DNA of 64,000 nucleotides from Corbicula japonica (lineage: Eukaryota > Mollusca > Bivalvia > Venerida > Cyrenidae), in contig JAZAYU010000008.1 of NCBI GenBank assembly GCA_038501625.1, positions 5,518,938-5,582,937 of the forward strand, in the 5' to 3' direction. The notes under the pieces were generated by a model that ran no database searches, was not told the origin of the DNA, and saw only the letters and a list, made by a program, of their open reading frames with translations. The position numbers and the translations under genes are program-made. Below, piece by piece: positions 34,334-47,540 of the stretch; position 1 is the stretch's first letter; each line of letters opens with the position of its first letter.

Positions 34334-37059
34334 TTAATAATATAACATGCGCATGGAAGACGACTTTTATATTGCAGCAATGTTCTGTGGGTGGGTAACC
34401 TTAAATGATATAAAACAATTAAAGGTGAGATTTCTTATAATCAATGCACGCTCTAAATGGATGTGGCAGAGTCTAAATTTATAAGGCAGAGTCTAAATGG
34501 ATGTGACAGATTCTAATAGTTATGGCAAGTCTATATGGATAGTTAACAGACCATGTATTTCCTTTTCTAGGTGAAAGAAGCTAAGAATCTTGCACATGGT
34601 AGGCATAAAGATAGACAGATCAAACCCAGGGAGACAGCTATTACATGCAGAGAAGACTGGCAATACTAGAAACAAAGCATACGGGATGTAGCTAAATTTA
34701 AAGTTTAAGTCTCATTTTTCTCAGTTTTTATATATGCAAAGGGATATGTAATAAACGACAAGTGAAACAGCTGTTACATAATATTATGGTTCCGAGGCAC
34801 TGCCAATCGATGTACGATTTGGCAACAACCTTCTCGATAAATCATAAATGATATACGATTATACGGCGCACAATTAACGATGGCATGGCCGCAACACGTG
34901 TCAGTGTAAGAAAACATAAATAAACACATAAATATTATTTAAACTTTAGAAATGGAAAAAAATATTTAGACGTGCAGCGTCTATATATTTGACGGAGAAT
35001 GCAAAAATTGACTTAGATTAATGAAAATGTTATTAAACAATGATTTAAATCCAGCTAAACGTCTCACTTATTGTTTGAATAATTTAATCTACTTTTGCTT
35101 AAATTATAATAAAGCTGTTGAGATCTGAAACGTATTATAGAACATAAAATATGGTTAATTTGATTGTGTAGGACACTTTTTATACCTTATGATTGATCTT
35201 CGTTTAACAGATTGTCAAATACGCCTTTCAAAGGTTTTAAATAAGACTTAAAAAAATATAATTACCTCGTCTGATTTTGACGAGCCCTGTTTTTAAAAAG
35301 AGCGTTCTTGTATGCATGTCATAAATCATTCCGCTAATTGGCATTTATGTGCTATTATCATTCTTTGAATAAAAATAATCAAGTGGTTATTTCTGCTGTA
35401 ATCTAAATTTGATTTTAATGTCTTATTCAACTGAGGCTAAAAGAAATAAAATAGACATAGTGCAGGCGTTATCGACGAGGTGTTTGGGCCGTCTGGAGCT
35501 ATCAGTAAAATCACATCATCTCTTTCGTTCTAAAACGAACATTTATGTATATATTATTGCACGTTTAGGCAATGTAGATATGGCTAGAGTCTCGTTTATA
35601 TCGAGTTAGATGAATAGTATAATATATAAGTATTAATTGATCATGCAAGTTGTATTGTTTACATCTATTATGTTTTGTTAAGAAACCATATGAGGGACAA
35701 TATTTATGTTATATTCACAATTTATATGTCTATCGAAGTAAAGACAGGTACCAAACTTCAAACGTTTTGAAACACAGGACTGAATATTGCATTTGCATGG
35801 TAAAAGTTCTAGACAGGCCAATATATAATATCTGGAAGAATGGCATAGTGCATGCGGTTCAAATATATCTACTTGGATTGACATTCTCCGATTGTTTGGC
35901 AATTCTTGATATGTATTTTTCACTTTTTTGAAAACTAGTAAGATTTTCTTGAAAAATATTATCTAAAAACAATGTACTAACTTTTGTGTCCTTAAATTAT
36001 ATCGATGCCTCCAGCACGTAAGTTAACATGCCTCCATCACCTTTTTGGTGAAGGAGACAGTGTTTACCGAGAGTTAAGAGCCTTCACGAAGATCTGCGCG
36101 TGAGTCTTCATAAATGAAACTGGCATTCAGTTATAAATTAACATCACAGTAAACTTATTTAAGGTATGATCTTGTCTACAGAAATATGTACCAATTGTTA
36201 GTTTTGCCTCCTTCAAATTTGCTAAAAAAGGGATCCCGAATAAGTATTATATACACTTACATGTATATTGCTGTAAATAAGGTGTTGCTATGTACGGCTG
36301 CCCAACAGTAGGACCGTATTGGCAAAATAATGACCAGTTCTTCTAAAGACAGTGCCTGAAATTGTTGTTTTCGGGGTTTAACATCCTGCATTTATGGCTG
36401 TAGACAATACTGTTCCTGCCACTGTACAATCGTTTGTTCTTAAATAATTCTCGACATTGGGGAATTAGCTATGTAATAAAGAAAAGAAACGAATGTTAGC
36501 TGATATCCTTGAAAACCTGCACTTAGCTATATTTGGATTTACGAATAACTGCCATAAATGAAGATGTCAACATAACGTTACCATATAAGGATCACATATT
36601 CAACAATATACACTGTTTTGCAACCGTATAAAAATCCACCGCAAAGTAAACTAATTAACAATAACATTTTGCAGTTTCGTTTGCCACTATGTTACTTTTG
36701 TTTATGACAGGTATCAAAACAATATCAGTTGTTTTGTTTCATATAATCTTTGCAATCAGAATAACAACATATATCGAGAGAATGATTCAAGCAAGAAATG
36801 GTTCTTGTTAGCATAAAGTAAGAGTGTAACACTATCTTTGCTTAGTGGTTTGTCTGAAGTAAATGATGCGCTTACTTTGATTCGTTAAATATGGTTAGGT
36901 CGGCAGACCCAAATATGCCGACTCTCAGACTCTTCATTATAGGACATCTTAAAAATGAATCTTTCCTAACCTCACTTGTGCGATGCAAAGTTTCTTTATG
37001 TAAGGTGCGATGCAAAGTTTCTTTATGTAAGCCGTAGCTTGATATACCGGATGAATGTC
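34334..37059. other. No gene seen; intergenic
   Basis: No supported exon. Near 34452-34510, GCAGAGTCTAAAT and related TGTGACAGATTCTAA units form a short degenerate repeat. A near-direct duplication of GTGCGATGCAAAGTTTCTTTATGTAAG occurs in 36977-37031. Confidence 0.4.
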
Positions 37060-37190
37060 TCCGTGAATGAGAACCCGAGGGGTTAGCGCATTAAATCGGT
37101 CAGTGGCAAAAAAATGCAATTGGGGGTTTAAGCAAGATCATACGTTGCACAAAACCACACTTTCCCCAACAGGTTTTCATATGAACAAAC
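37060..37190 (+). repeat. 300-bp dispersed repeat, right-hand part
   Basis: Contains GAGAACCCGAGGGGTTA, CGGTCAGTGGCAAA, GGGGGTTTAAGCA and CCCCAACAGGTTTTCATAT, matching the minus-strand copy at 21655-21945. A mariner-type element begins six bases after it at 37196. Confidence 0.75.
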
Positions 37191-37195
37191 AAATA

Positions 37196-38416
37196 CACTA
37201 GTCAAAAGTTCTAAGTGCACACTTGATAAATGTTAATTTTTCCAATAATTTGATTGAATCTTTCAAAATAGTGTCAATTACAATGAAAAAGAATCAATAT
37301 TCTATTAAAGCACACCAAAAATGTTAAGTCTGCTTAACCAGATTAAAAAATAATAATATTTTAGCTCACTTGTTCTCAGAAAGAAATTCTCAAGTTAATT
37401 ATCATTGCATCGGCTATCATTTGTGATCGTTTTCTCATCCCTGTATAATTTAAATTTCACGCAGATTTAAAGGAAATACTGTAGTTTGCCATTCCATTAC
37501 ACTGAAATAGCTTTCTGTAGCTTTGTAATGGTCTGCTGGGCACGATGCGCCAACATACTCAACTTTATTTTATCCATAACGTTTTTACAGGATTTCAAGG
37601 AGAAAATTCCTTTGTTCACACAATGTTTTGTGCCAAAAGTTTTTGAATTGTCTAGCAGTTTGGGATGATACAATTTTCTATGATAGATGTGTAACAGCCT
37701 TTCCAAACGAAAAAAATGTATTCATTTCGGTAAAATTGACCAGTTTTCGGATACGCCTTTTGACCGAATAAGCGTCATTTTCGAATAATTCGATATTGAA
37801 GTTTATTGAATTTCTATAAATTTTAGTTTTAAATTTTTATTTATTGGACACTTATCCAACAAATTTTACACTAATTTTTTCGAGTTTACGTTGTTTTACG
37901 TAAATATTTAATGACGTAATTGAGTAACATCAGCGTTCAACGTAAGCAACGTAATCAATCTAGAAAAAAAAAATCGTTTGATTTTCTTCTTAAATTAATA
38001 AAATATGCAAAATAAGGTATTTCTTTTGCATTTACGAAAACCGTCAAGATTTCTTTGCAACAAATTTGAAGTTGTGCCTGTGAAAAGAATTTTGACGGCA
38101 ATGTCGTTGTCTGCTGACGTCAACCGTTCCATGGTTACAATTTGTTGGTGTGTTTTTCGTGTTTGTCTTGAGTCGGTGAACATGTGAAAAACAAAAACGA
38201 TTGTAAAAAAATAAATTTCGCTTGCCGCACGGGGATAATGCATAAAAAGCGTATGCCGACGTGGATGACGTAAAACGTAAAACATATGCACGGTTTTCAA
38301 AAAATTATTGTTGTTTGATCATTATTAACTTTAAGTCAAACTTTCATTCAATTTGAATAAGTTTACTTTAAGATATTCAAAATTGAAAAGTGTGCACTTA
38401 GAACTTTTGACCAGTG
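37196..38416. mobile_element. Tc1/mariner-type non-autonomous element
   Basis: The ends are CACTAGTCAAAAGTTCTAAG (37196) and the inverse of CACTGGTCAAAAGTTCTAAG (38416), flanked by TA on both sides (37194-37195, 38417-38418). TA target duplication with TIRs starting CACT is the Tc1/mariner hallmark. The 1221-bp interior has no transposase motif that I can recognise, only short frames on both strands near 37995-38300. It is a deletion derivative or an unrelated filler. Confidence 0.75.
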
Positions 38417-38504
38417 TACAAGTTTTCTTGGTGAATTAGCTCCAACCCACCTATCAACTCGCTAATGTTGCATACAAAAGCACATAAAAAGCCAAAAGCA
38501 TTGT

Positions 38505-38600
38505 CAATAAGTGGTAAGCACAACGATCAACTGTAGGTGGCGAATCATCAGAGCGCTGTAGAATATCATGTTTGTAACCTTTCTTTTCGAATTTACAGAT
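38505..38600 (+). repeat. Third copy of the OAS-intron repeat
   Basis: Contains ACGATCAACTGTAGGTGG, GAGCGCTGTAGAATATCATG and GTAACCTTTCTTTTC, as in 10100-10250. It shows that the intronic sequence is a dispersed element, not an OAS-specific feature. Confidence 0.6.
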
Positions 38601-38667
38601 GTTTAAAGAATTATTTAATTATCAGAAACGATGAATACATTTTGACAGTTAAAGAGGGTGCAAATTA

Positions 38668-41505
38668 CACACCCGTCAACCGGCAGAGCCAGGAGCGGAC
38701 GGCACATCCAGGCGCAGACACGGTAAGTTTTTACATACTTGACAGCGGTGTAAGAATTTATCATTTTCGCTAGTTTTGATTAAGTCTTGTAAAGAAATAT
38801 CGGCTGATTTTAAAAGCCAAATGAATTCTGCACATATTCGTTGAATTCTCAAGTGGTAGAAGGGATAATAAACATTTTATCGCGATTTAAATACGGAAGT
38901 TTGTGATGAAATCTTGAAGTTTTGCGTTTTATAGCAAAATGCTCCATAGATCTGCAAATCTGCAAAAATCTGTAAGCACTATTGGAAAATTGTATCATTC
39001 CCCTGGCAATATGCGAAATATTAGCACAAGCAGACTTTTAACAAATTCGCAAGGGCTTGGTGAATAGAGCTGGGGTATAGAAATGGGCGGGTCCATGGAG
39101 CAGAAAGCGAATTTGTTGGCGGGGACCAGGAGCAGATATAATCGAGTACGGAAAATCGTTTGATGTATTGTTTTGACACTATTCTACGTCCGCAATAATA
39201 AAATGTCGTTAAGATACAATTATAGTATTGTCCGTCCGTATGTCTGTTCATGTCGCAAAGTATACAGAAATCATTTCTAGAGGAGTTATTTAAGCTTGTG
39301 ATGCATGAACCATCATTAGTTAACTAAATTATCGCTTTTAATCAGTATAAGCCGTAGTATATGTTTGCAACTGGATCATTTTAACGGCTTCAAACTATGA
39401 CGGCATTTTGAAATTGAGAACTTCATTAATCATTGAAATATTTACCGGTCTGTGTCCTTAAAACATGGTTAGCCATCATTTCGTCATTGAGGGGAATGAG
39501 ATCAAAACACGCTGGGGTATTAACAGCTTAAGTCGAAACACAAAAAATAAGCTCTGGACTTTGGACTACCTCTGTACACTATATCTCTTCCCACGGAAGA
39601 AAAAAACGTTCTTCATTGATTTCAAATAAAGATTTAACCATTAGTTATCGAACTTCTTCTGGGAATACTTTTCTTCTAATTTCCTGAGATTTTTTTAACT
39701 TTTATAGAAACTGTACATGTAGTTGTTGACATTTGCGAGCTATGTTGATAATTTCCAATAATCACGCCCAAAACGCATTTTCTGTCTCTAAATCTTGATT
39801 TATAAAATATTGACTTTCTTCCACTTGTATTCACCAACTCGAGCAACTATAATACATTTGCGAAAAACGGCCATGCCTTGTGTACAGTGTCTATCTAAGT
39901 TATGTACGGAGTGTAAATGAAAAATTGTTTGCGAGTGTACGGTGTAAAGTAGGTAACGAATCCATTTTCTGCCAAAATAAACTTCAGATCCTGAGCATAC
40001 ACATACACTGATTACGGAATTGCGTTTAGTGTCGAAAACAGAGAGGAAGCTGGGTATTTCTATTGGTATTTGTATTTTAAGACCACGCGTAAAGTAAAAC
40101 ACTTTTAGTATTTTCAAAGAATAAACGTGTTTAATTTAACCATTCACATTATACGTGACATAAATAGTAATGTTAAAACGCCGTTTCCGTCCGTCTTTAC
40201 CACTTTTGATACGTGACCATAACTTAAAAGAACATTGTAAAACCTTAGTTCATTCCAAAATTTATTTATCATTTTATCCGGCCTAAGGACCATTTAAAAA
40301 CAAACGTATGTAAATTATCTTTGCTAACATATTTGCCTTTACCATTTAAGCACGAGTTTTCATTCTATGGAAAAGACAATATTACTGGCTTTTAAAGCTT
40401 GCGCATATCTTAAACGAGATTTTTATGGGTTTTTTTTGCACTTACGATAAACTTATATAAAATATCGAACAATAAAATGATGTGGACATGGAAGAAATTC
40501 TATATTTTATAATTCCCAATTGATTTTAAGACAACAGATGCGTTTTTGAGCTTTATATTCGAAAATATTAACATAATTCGCAAATTTCAAGAACTTCACT
40601 TATCGCAAATTTAACCAAAACACAACGTGCTGAAAAAAGCAAATACTGCTTTAAAAACAGGTAAAGTTAGCTTCACAATTTTGTAAAGTTTAGAGAAATT
40701 GAATAGTTATGACGGTGAAATAAGTTTAAACATCATCTGTGTTGAACTGAACGTCAGTCATTAACTTTCGTTTTCGGTGTTTTGATGTGCTTTTTCCTGT
40801 GAACGATCAACAACAGTGTGACAAATTTTTAACCAGCGAAAATTCAGTTAACTTAAGAGAGTTCATGCATTTAAACAAGCTTACCAAACCCATTTAGAAA
40901 TGATTTCTGTATTCTTTGCGACATGAACAGACATACGGACGGACAATACTATCACTGTATGTCAACACATTTTTATTATTGAGAATGTAGAATAGTGTCA
41001 AAACAATACATCAAACGATTTTCCGTACTCGATCATATCTGCTTCTGGTCCCCGCCAATAAATTCGCTTTCTACTCCATGGACTCGCCCATTTCTATACC
41101 CCAGCTCTATTCACCAAGCCTTTGCCAATTTGTTAAAGTCTGTTTGTGCTAATATTTAACATATTGTTAGGGGAATGATTAAATTTTCCAATAGTGCTTA
41201 CAGATTTATGCAGATTTTCAGATCTATGGAGCATTTTGCTATAAAACGCAGAACTTCAAGATTTCATCACAAACTTCCGTATTTAAATCAAGATTAAATG
41301 TTTATTATCCCTTCTACCACTTTAGAAATCAACGAATATGTGCAGAATTCATTTGGCTTTTAAAATCAGCCGATATTTCTTTCCAAGAGTTAATCAAAAC
41401 TAGTAAATATGATAATTACTTACACCGCCGTCAAGTATGTAAAAACTTACCGTGTCTGCGCCTGGATGTGCCGTCCGCTCCTGGCTCTGCCGGTTGACGT
41501 GTGTG
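38668..41505. mobile_element. 2.8-kb foldback element with AATTA target duplication
   Basis: Arms of about 610 bp (38668-39277 and 40897-41505) are inverted repeats with high identity near the ends. The terminal 13 bases contain CGTCAACCGGCAGAGCC on both sides, apart from one mismatch outside it. AATTA flanks both ends (38663-38667, 41506-41510). The 1.6-kb spacer holds no recognisable transposase. The very GC-rich outer 60 bp contrast with the AT-rich interior. Confidence 0.85.
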
Positions 41506-41510
41506 AATTA

Positions 41511-43374
41511 CGTACTATTTATCTTTTTAGAGTGTTTACTTTACTATGATTATATGATGGTTCTCAATTAATCGCTGATAAGTTAAAAAAGCCTTTTTAA
41601 CACATGTTATGCAAGTCTTACAGTTAAGAACTTAATAGTGGTAACTTGTATGCGAAGTCATTGTTGTACATTAAGTTTATTACATACGTTGTTTCAAATT
41701 TCATGATTAAAAGATGAATCACCCCAACTTAATTGGCAATTAGGTAGTCGGAACACTTCTAAATTGTGTCTAGAGTATTAATGAAACATTTAAACAACAA
41801 ATAAACTTTATAATAAAACTAATTGATGGGATATTTAAAATTTATACACCTAACTGGTAAAAATAATAATTAAATTCATATTCATATTTAATTAATAGTA
41901 CAATTTTAAAGAACTTATAGACGAGTCCTACAGTTTCAATAAAATGACATTTTTAGGTTTAAATGAAACTTATCTTGATGCTAGTCGTGCTTGATACAAA
42001 ACAAAAGTATACTAATATGAACTTGAATAGAATAGAGCTATTACAGCGATTTTCAAAGTTCAATAGAGCTTTTTTCGGAGACAGTTTTATAGAAATAAAA
42101 AAAACTAACAATCTAAAAATAACATTTTAGCCAGCGGAAGCTGGCTTTAGAAATGGTCGTCCGGAAGCACATCTCCTACACTATCGGCTCATTACATTCA
42201 GCTTATAGGCTGGGACTAATTTCAACTACTTTTACTTTTGCTCAAAGAAATAGTTTACCAATTACATTCACAATAGTTTGGGTTTCTTCGGTTTTAATGA
42301 AAGATAGTGAAGATTTCAGTCATATGTTTTACCTCAAGCTTTCTAATTCATAATTTATGACTGTATGAAATAAGGCTGCCGAGATTTTTAAAAAAAATCT
42401 TGACATTGAGCCTTTCGCAGAGATGTAAAGTGAGTGTAAGGAACGACAACTCTGGGAAGGAGATTGATCTTTAAGCGGGTGCGCTGAAAACGTGAAAACC
42501 TCATCACATAGATTCCGGTTATCGTTCGACAAAATAGTTCCAAAACCATCAACGTAAGCAGGATAAGTCAGTTGTGGGCAACCATTCAAATAGATTGTTT
42601 TTAATAATGATCAGTAAAATAACTCAAGCAATGAAATAGGGGCGTTTTATTATTAATATATATTTAGGAGGTATTTAATCTTTTTGCTTTATTAAAAATA
42701 TACTATGTCGATAGTTTGCGGTTTTGCGATGTAACACATACGGGCTTTAGCCCAAACTCCATACAGCTGATTTTTTCTCCTTTTCGAATGTGTTAACCGA
42801 AAATATTAATAACGTTTAAATCAATGTTATTAATGCATGTTTATTTTACAAGTTAGACCAGTAAAGAACAAAATAGCAAGACCTAAAAAATCCCGAAAGT
42901 TCTATTTGCAAACAAACACAAAAACGGAGCAACGCTAAATATCAATTGAATTGACTTCATCAGTAATCAGTTAATGTCTAAGGTCCTTTCATATAGCAAA
43001 TGAATACAATATTGGATATTATTAAAAGTGTCTTTGACCTTCGATTTCTTGGTCGCGAAAATGGATGACAACTATTAAAAATGTTGATTTCTCTTCTCAT
43101 AATTGAAAGTTCTTTTCAAGGACCTTATATTGTTCTTAGTATCATTTTACTCGTATGGGCTTTGGAATTGTTGTTTTATAAATTATTGCAAATAGAATTT
43201 TAGAGGTTTTTTTTTATTTCTAATTATTTTTCTTTACTGTTCTAACTTGTCTTTACGTATGTTAAATAAGCATACATTAATAATATTAATTTGTGCAGTG
43301 TGATGGAAATGCATTATGTCATTTGAGAGATTTTGATATTTTTCTTTTTGACGAAAAAACAACTCTATCATTGA
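41511..43374. other. No gene seen; intergenic
   Basis: No exon supported. About 42851-42960 is the partner of the dispersed repeat at 2640-2745. Confidence 0.4.
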
Positions 43375-43740
43375 AATATGCATATCAGGAATTGCCACTC
43401 AGAAAACATAGCCTCCTCACGCAGCCAAAATGTAGAAAGGAAAAGAAAACATGTGTGTAAAAGAGGACCATTTTTAAATTATACACCACAAACAATAAAC
43501 GAAAAAAGAAAGTTCGGGCTTACCGTCTTAAAACGGTCAGTGGCAAAACAAAACCCCACCTTTATGCACAACAACATATCAGGCCAAGCATTGTGGTAAA
43601 TTTTCATTAAATTCCCACCAGTAGTGTAGGAGGAGTTGCGTTCACGAGAATATCGGTCGGACGGACGGACGGACGGACGAACGGACGGACAGGAACAACT
43701 CTTAATGCCCGTCGCCATTTCATGGCGGTGGCATAAAAAT
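43375..43740 (+). repeat. 300-bp dispersed repeat followed by (GGAC)n unit
   Basis: 43375-43605 repeats the family seen inverted at 21655-21945 (ATGCATATCAGGAATTGCCA, CGGTCAGTGGCAAAA). It is followed by GAGAATATCGGTCG, a GGAC run at about 43650-43690 and the end ATGGCGGTGGCATAAAAA. The same (GGAC)n plus GGCATAAAAA ending closes the repeat at 61905-62509. Confidence 0.7.
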
Positions 43741-44612
43741 TAAACGATATCGAAATCTTTTTTTAAAGATCTTTTTTAAGATTTTTGAGCTGGAGTTGAA
43801 TTTCGCAATTTCAATCAAATTCAATACCTTTATAGAAAACACCCCCATACAGAATTCATTAAAATGATCTCAATTGATGAACTCACAATAATACGCAAAA
43901 TTCTTTTTGAATGTCTCAGTCTGTCGTAGATGAAGGACGGTTTTACTCCACTTTATTAAGCGATGTAGTCTCAACGAGGCTGTTCATCAAACGTGTAAAT
44001 AGTACTTCAGAACTTTAAGAACGAAAAAAAATATTTTTGACAAAAAAAGAAAACATTAGACGTAACACTTTAACAGACAAAAAGATAGAATGGGAATTTC
44101 AAAAGCTTAGAAGGTTTATTTCAAGCATTTTGCCATGTAAACTTTAGCTTAGATCTAGGTCGTTTTAAACAGTATATAAAACCTTAGTCTTACAATTATG
44201 CAGTTGTAAGACCCAGTTGAAACCCTATGGATCAATGTCAAATACTGGTCTGATGGATCACATTAAGACGTCTTATTTGCAAAGAGACAGTTCATTGTAA
44301 TTGGACAAACAGTTAATGGTAATCAGACGACAAGTCAACTCATAAACACGTTGGATCTATACTCCAAACAATCGTGAAGTATTATTTATAAAGCATAACT
44401 ACACATTTAAAATACATGTAACAATAAATTATCACTATACAATTTTGTGTAACAGATAGCAGTTTTGCCTATTTTCAATCGCATTAAACTGAATCACCTA
44501 AAGCGACTCTTGAGGTGGTGACACCGAGCTCTTATTTATACCAACTGAAATTAAATGCCTTTCTGGTCGAACTAACAACCAATCGAACTAGTTTATTTCA
44601 TTTTCCTTCTGC
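43741..44612. other. No gene seen
   Basis: AT-rich sequence without a supported exon or clear repeat. Confidence 0.35.
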
Positions 44613-44756
44613 TTAATGTAATAGCCGCTCATTATTTACAACATTTCATTGGTCAGAAAGCTAGGTCAAATGCAAGCTGCTGCGTAATGTAATAGCCGCT
44701 CATTATTTACAACATTTCATTGGTCAGAAAACTAGGTCAAATGCCAGCTGGTGCGA
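44613..44756 (+). repeat. Two tandem copies of 72 bp
   Basis: TAATGTAATAGCCGCTCATT starts at 44613 and 44685. The two 72-bp copies differ at only a few positions, so the duplication is recent. Confidence 0.93.
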
Positions 44757-45062
44757 TTAGTGCGATGATGAAACAACGATGACAAGATTGTGAAAAAACG
44801 ATGGCACGATGGTGAACCAACGGTGGTGCGATGGTGAAACAAAGATGTCACTAAGGCGAAACAAAGATGGCACGATGGTGAAACAACGATGGCACGAAGG
44901 CTCGAATGTGAAACCACGATGGTACGATGACGAAACCGCGATATTACATCGCGTTTTCACCATTGTGCCATCGTGGCTTCACCACCGTGCTATCGCGTTT
45001 TCATCATCATGCCATCGTACCATCGTGATTTACCATCGTACTATCGGGCATCGCCGTGAAGG
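44757..45062. repeat. Inverted minisatellite based on ACGATGG
   Basis: The left part (to about 44940) is built from irregular units such as CGATGGCACGATGGTGAAAC on the plus strand. The right part (about 44950-45050) carries the complementary forms, TTTCACCATTGTGCCATCGT and CATCGTACCATCGTG. The array reverses orientation at its centre, giving a palindromic satellite. Confidence 0.75.
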
Positions 45063-45683
45063 GAGAGAAAAAAGTGTTTGTCTAACGGAACACCGTATTT
45101 GACCATCTAATAACTAATAAAATTAAATGTCAGAAAAAGCGATCTATCTTCTCCTATCATTTAACGGCTATATAACGGCATAACATAGCAATTATTTATT
45201 ACAATTTTAGTTTTATTGTGTTATTTTTGTTACGTGTACAACACTTCATTATACATTTATTATGTGCAAAAACGTCATCGTTGCCAGACGTTTGCCCAGC
45301 GGCTATTTGTAACTGAATTGATGCAAGTTGCCGTTATGACGTACAAATAAAGTGATGATGATGCACCAATCGTTTTCACAGTTTTATTTATACACCCGCA
45401 TAGAGATTGCATTATGCGCCGTTCACCATCCTAATTACAGACCTTATGAATTATACACAGCAATATATCATTTACACGCTATTGAGTACTTCTGTTTGTA
45501 CATTATATTATTTCTTAATCAGCTTTATACGAAAAGCACATAAATTATTAACGTTTGACATTGTACGCTTTGTGACAGTCTCTATCGGAATATATAACAA
45601 GTCTATATAGTTTATGTAAGGTTTATGGTTTACCCGTTTTTTTTTTACTTTTTGCATGTAGTTTTCATGCGAATGTGTATTAT
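45063..45683. other. No gene seen
   Basis: AT-rich with two overlapping short frames in 45352-45610 and no recognisable protein. No repeats noted. Confidence 0.35.
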
Positions 45684-45917
45684 CCCTTTCCTGTACAGAA
45701 ACACCTTTATTGCTAGGGCGAACAGTTTAGATCCAGATCAGCCGGCACATCCGTGCCGTCCGATCAGGATCTAAACTGTTCGCTTTTTGATTCATTAGGT
45801 TATTTCTGACCAAAATGCGACCAGTGCAGATCCTGATCAGACGGCACGGATGTGCCGGCTGATCTGGATCTACACTGGTCGCACATGCGTAAAAATGCGT
45901 ATCTATCCAGGAAAGGG
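45684..45917. mobile_element. Two-hairpin MITE with TTAT flanks
   Basis: Imperfect TIRs run CCCTTTCCTG (45684) to CAGGAAAGGG (45917), flanked by TTAT on both sides. The interior holds two consecutive near-palindromes. The first is GAACAGTTTAGATCC to GGATCTAAACTGTTC. The second is GCGACCAGTGCAGATCC to GGATCTACACTGGTCGC. Each carries the CGGCAC(N4)GTGCCG core. Related copies are at 60097-60318 and 20722-20890. A 4-bp or TTA-type target duplication fits several superfamilies. Confidence 0.82.
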
Positions 45918-46734
45918 TTATATTTCGATTATTCTGGAATCATTCGAGGCTAGCATTTGATAGCGAATACATTATGACTGCTACCCATCCGCCCGTCCAG
46001 CTGTTTTTGCCATCCGATGTATTTGACGTTAGTAATGGTAGTCTTACCCTTATGGAAAAATTTCACACTTCCTAAAATTTGCAATATTTATGATGTTTTT
46101 GCATTAATAAAAATACACATTTAAGCAAATTTTATCATGTACCTTGCGATGTTCACATTTTCACATTTTTAATTTTTTTTTGTTTGAAGTTTTTTGGACA
46201 AATTTCTATGCAAAAAAGCATAAATTAACTGCAGATATTATTGTTCTTATTAAAAAGTTCATATCATGAGTGATTTTTTAAAAATCATATTGGTGAAAAA
46301 CTTCAGTGACAGTATACAGAAATTCCTTTAAAATCTCGAAAACCCAAAATTCCCGAAGTAACATTAGCCTATTTTTTCAAATATTTAAAATAGGTACATA
46401 AAAAACACATAAATATCATCTATAATCATACCTGAGTAAAATATAACACTTTGAAATATTTGTACTGTAGTTAACTTCAGAAATTAAGAATTGAAAATGA
46501 CTACCCACTGTTTTGAGATATGACCAGAGAGCAAAGAAAAATAATATAAAATGAAGTTTTTTCTAAACATTACTTCATCTGAAAGATGTTAACCTTAATA
46601 GATGAAATTTACTATAACACTGCAATGATGTCTGCAATTATACAAGTACTATTCACCATAACACAGAACAAAAATAATTGCAGACTTAATGAGAGTTTAA
46701 TGTATCCGAAAACACGGCTCTACTCCTTAATTTA
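45918..46734. other. No gene seen
   Basis: AT-rich sequence without supported exon or clear repeat. Confidence 0.35.
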
Positions 46735-47045
46735 ATTTCTAATTAAGATATTTTCAACATAAAATTGTTTCTCTCATAGCTCGTAGGGTCCTATTTAATA
46801 TTCAAAAAGAATTTGGAAGACATATTTTAAAATAAATAAATTAAGGGGAAGGGCCGTGTTTTCCGTTTCCGACTTAATTTTAGTCAAAAGACGGCACATC
46901 TTTAAGACATTTTTTGTGTCTTCTAGTTGAAATATTTTCAAAATAAAATGTTTCTATTATAGCCACGAGGGTTATCTTTAAGATGCAAAAAGAATTTTGA
47001 AGATATCTTAAGAAATTAAAAAGTTAAGGGGAGGACCGTGTGTCC
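46735..47045 (+). repeat. Diverged tandem duplication, period about 185 bp
   Basis: 46735-46866 and 46922-47045 share ATTTTCAA(C/A)ATAAAA, CAAAAAGAATTT and AAGGGGA(A)GG(G/A)CCGTGT. The copies are diverged, so the duplication is old. Confidence 0.65.
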
Positions 47046-47379
47046 TTTTTGGGCCGTACTTTATTCTACGACCGGGCCGTGTTTTAAACCTGCCCGTATA
47101 TGCAATTCGGATTTTTACAGACATCTCCGTCGCACAATTACACGTTGGCGTATTTGTGTTCTGCCAATAACGTTCTACTGGGTTGTTTCCGTATTGTTTA
47201 ACGCTTACGAGCATTAAATCTCACTCAAAAATCACGTTCTACCTGCATTCGTATTTGTACTTTCGGCAAGCAGGGAATTCCCCAAAACGTCACGTGACCG
47301 GAACTTAGGTTTTTGAAAATTATTTTCTTTCTAAACATGTTATATGTCGAAATGTTTGTCCTCTATAATAGATTAAAAA

Positions 47380-47540
47380 CGGAACTTTGAAAGCCATCGA
47401 ACACGACAAATATGAAAATATTGCAGGCTCGGTTTGATTGAGCCTGTTCATGGACAGTAATGGAAATGCATATTACTGCCCAAGCCGCCTAGCCCCGGGT
47501 TGAGCGCAACTCAAACAGTACAGTTTTGACCTTCCCAAAC
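47380..47540 (+). repeat. Dispersed repeat, most complete copy
   Basis: Reads GGAACTTTGAAAGCCATCGA, AATATTGCAGGCTCGG, GACAGTAATGGAAATGCATA, then a GGTTGAGCGCAACTC end. It is the reverse of the units at 1-435, and its first part is inserted in the LINE relic at 18480-18560. Confidence 0.75.

Noticed and set aside
34150..34380. Minus-strand frame with a long Ser/Leu run.
   Set aside because: Translation of the GA/CAGA microsatellite, not a gene.
39800..40117. 105-codon minus-strand frame inside the 38668-41505 element, considered as a transposase.
   Set aside because: No DDE/DDD motif or DNA-binding domain is seen, and the composition matches random AT-rich sequence.
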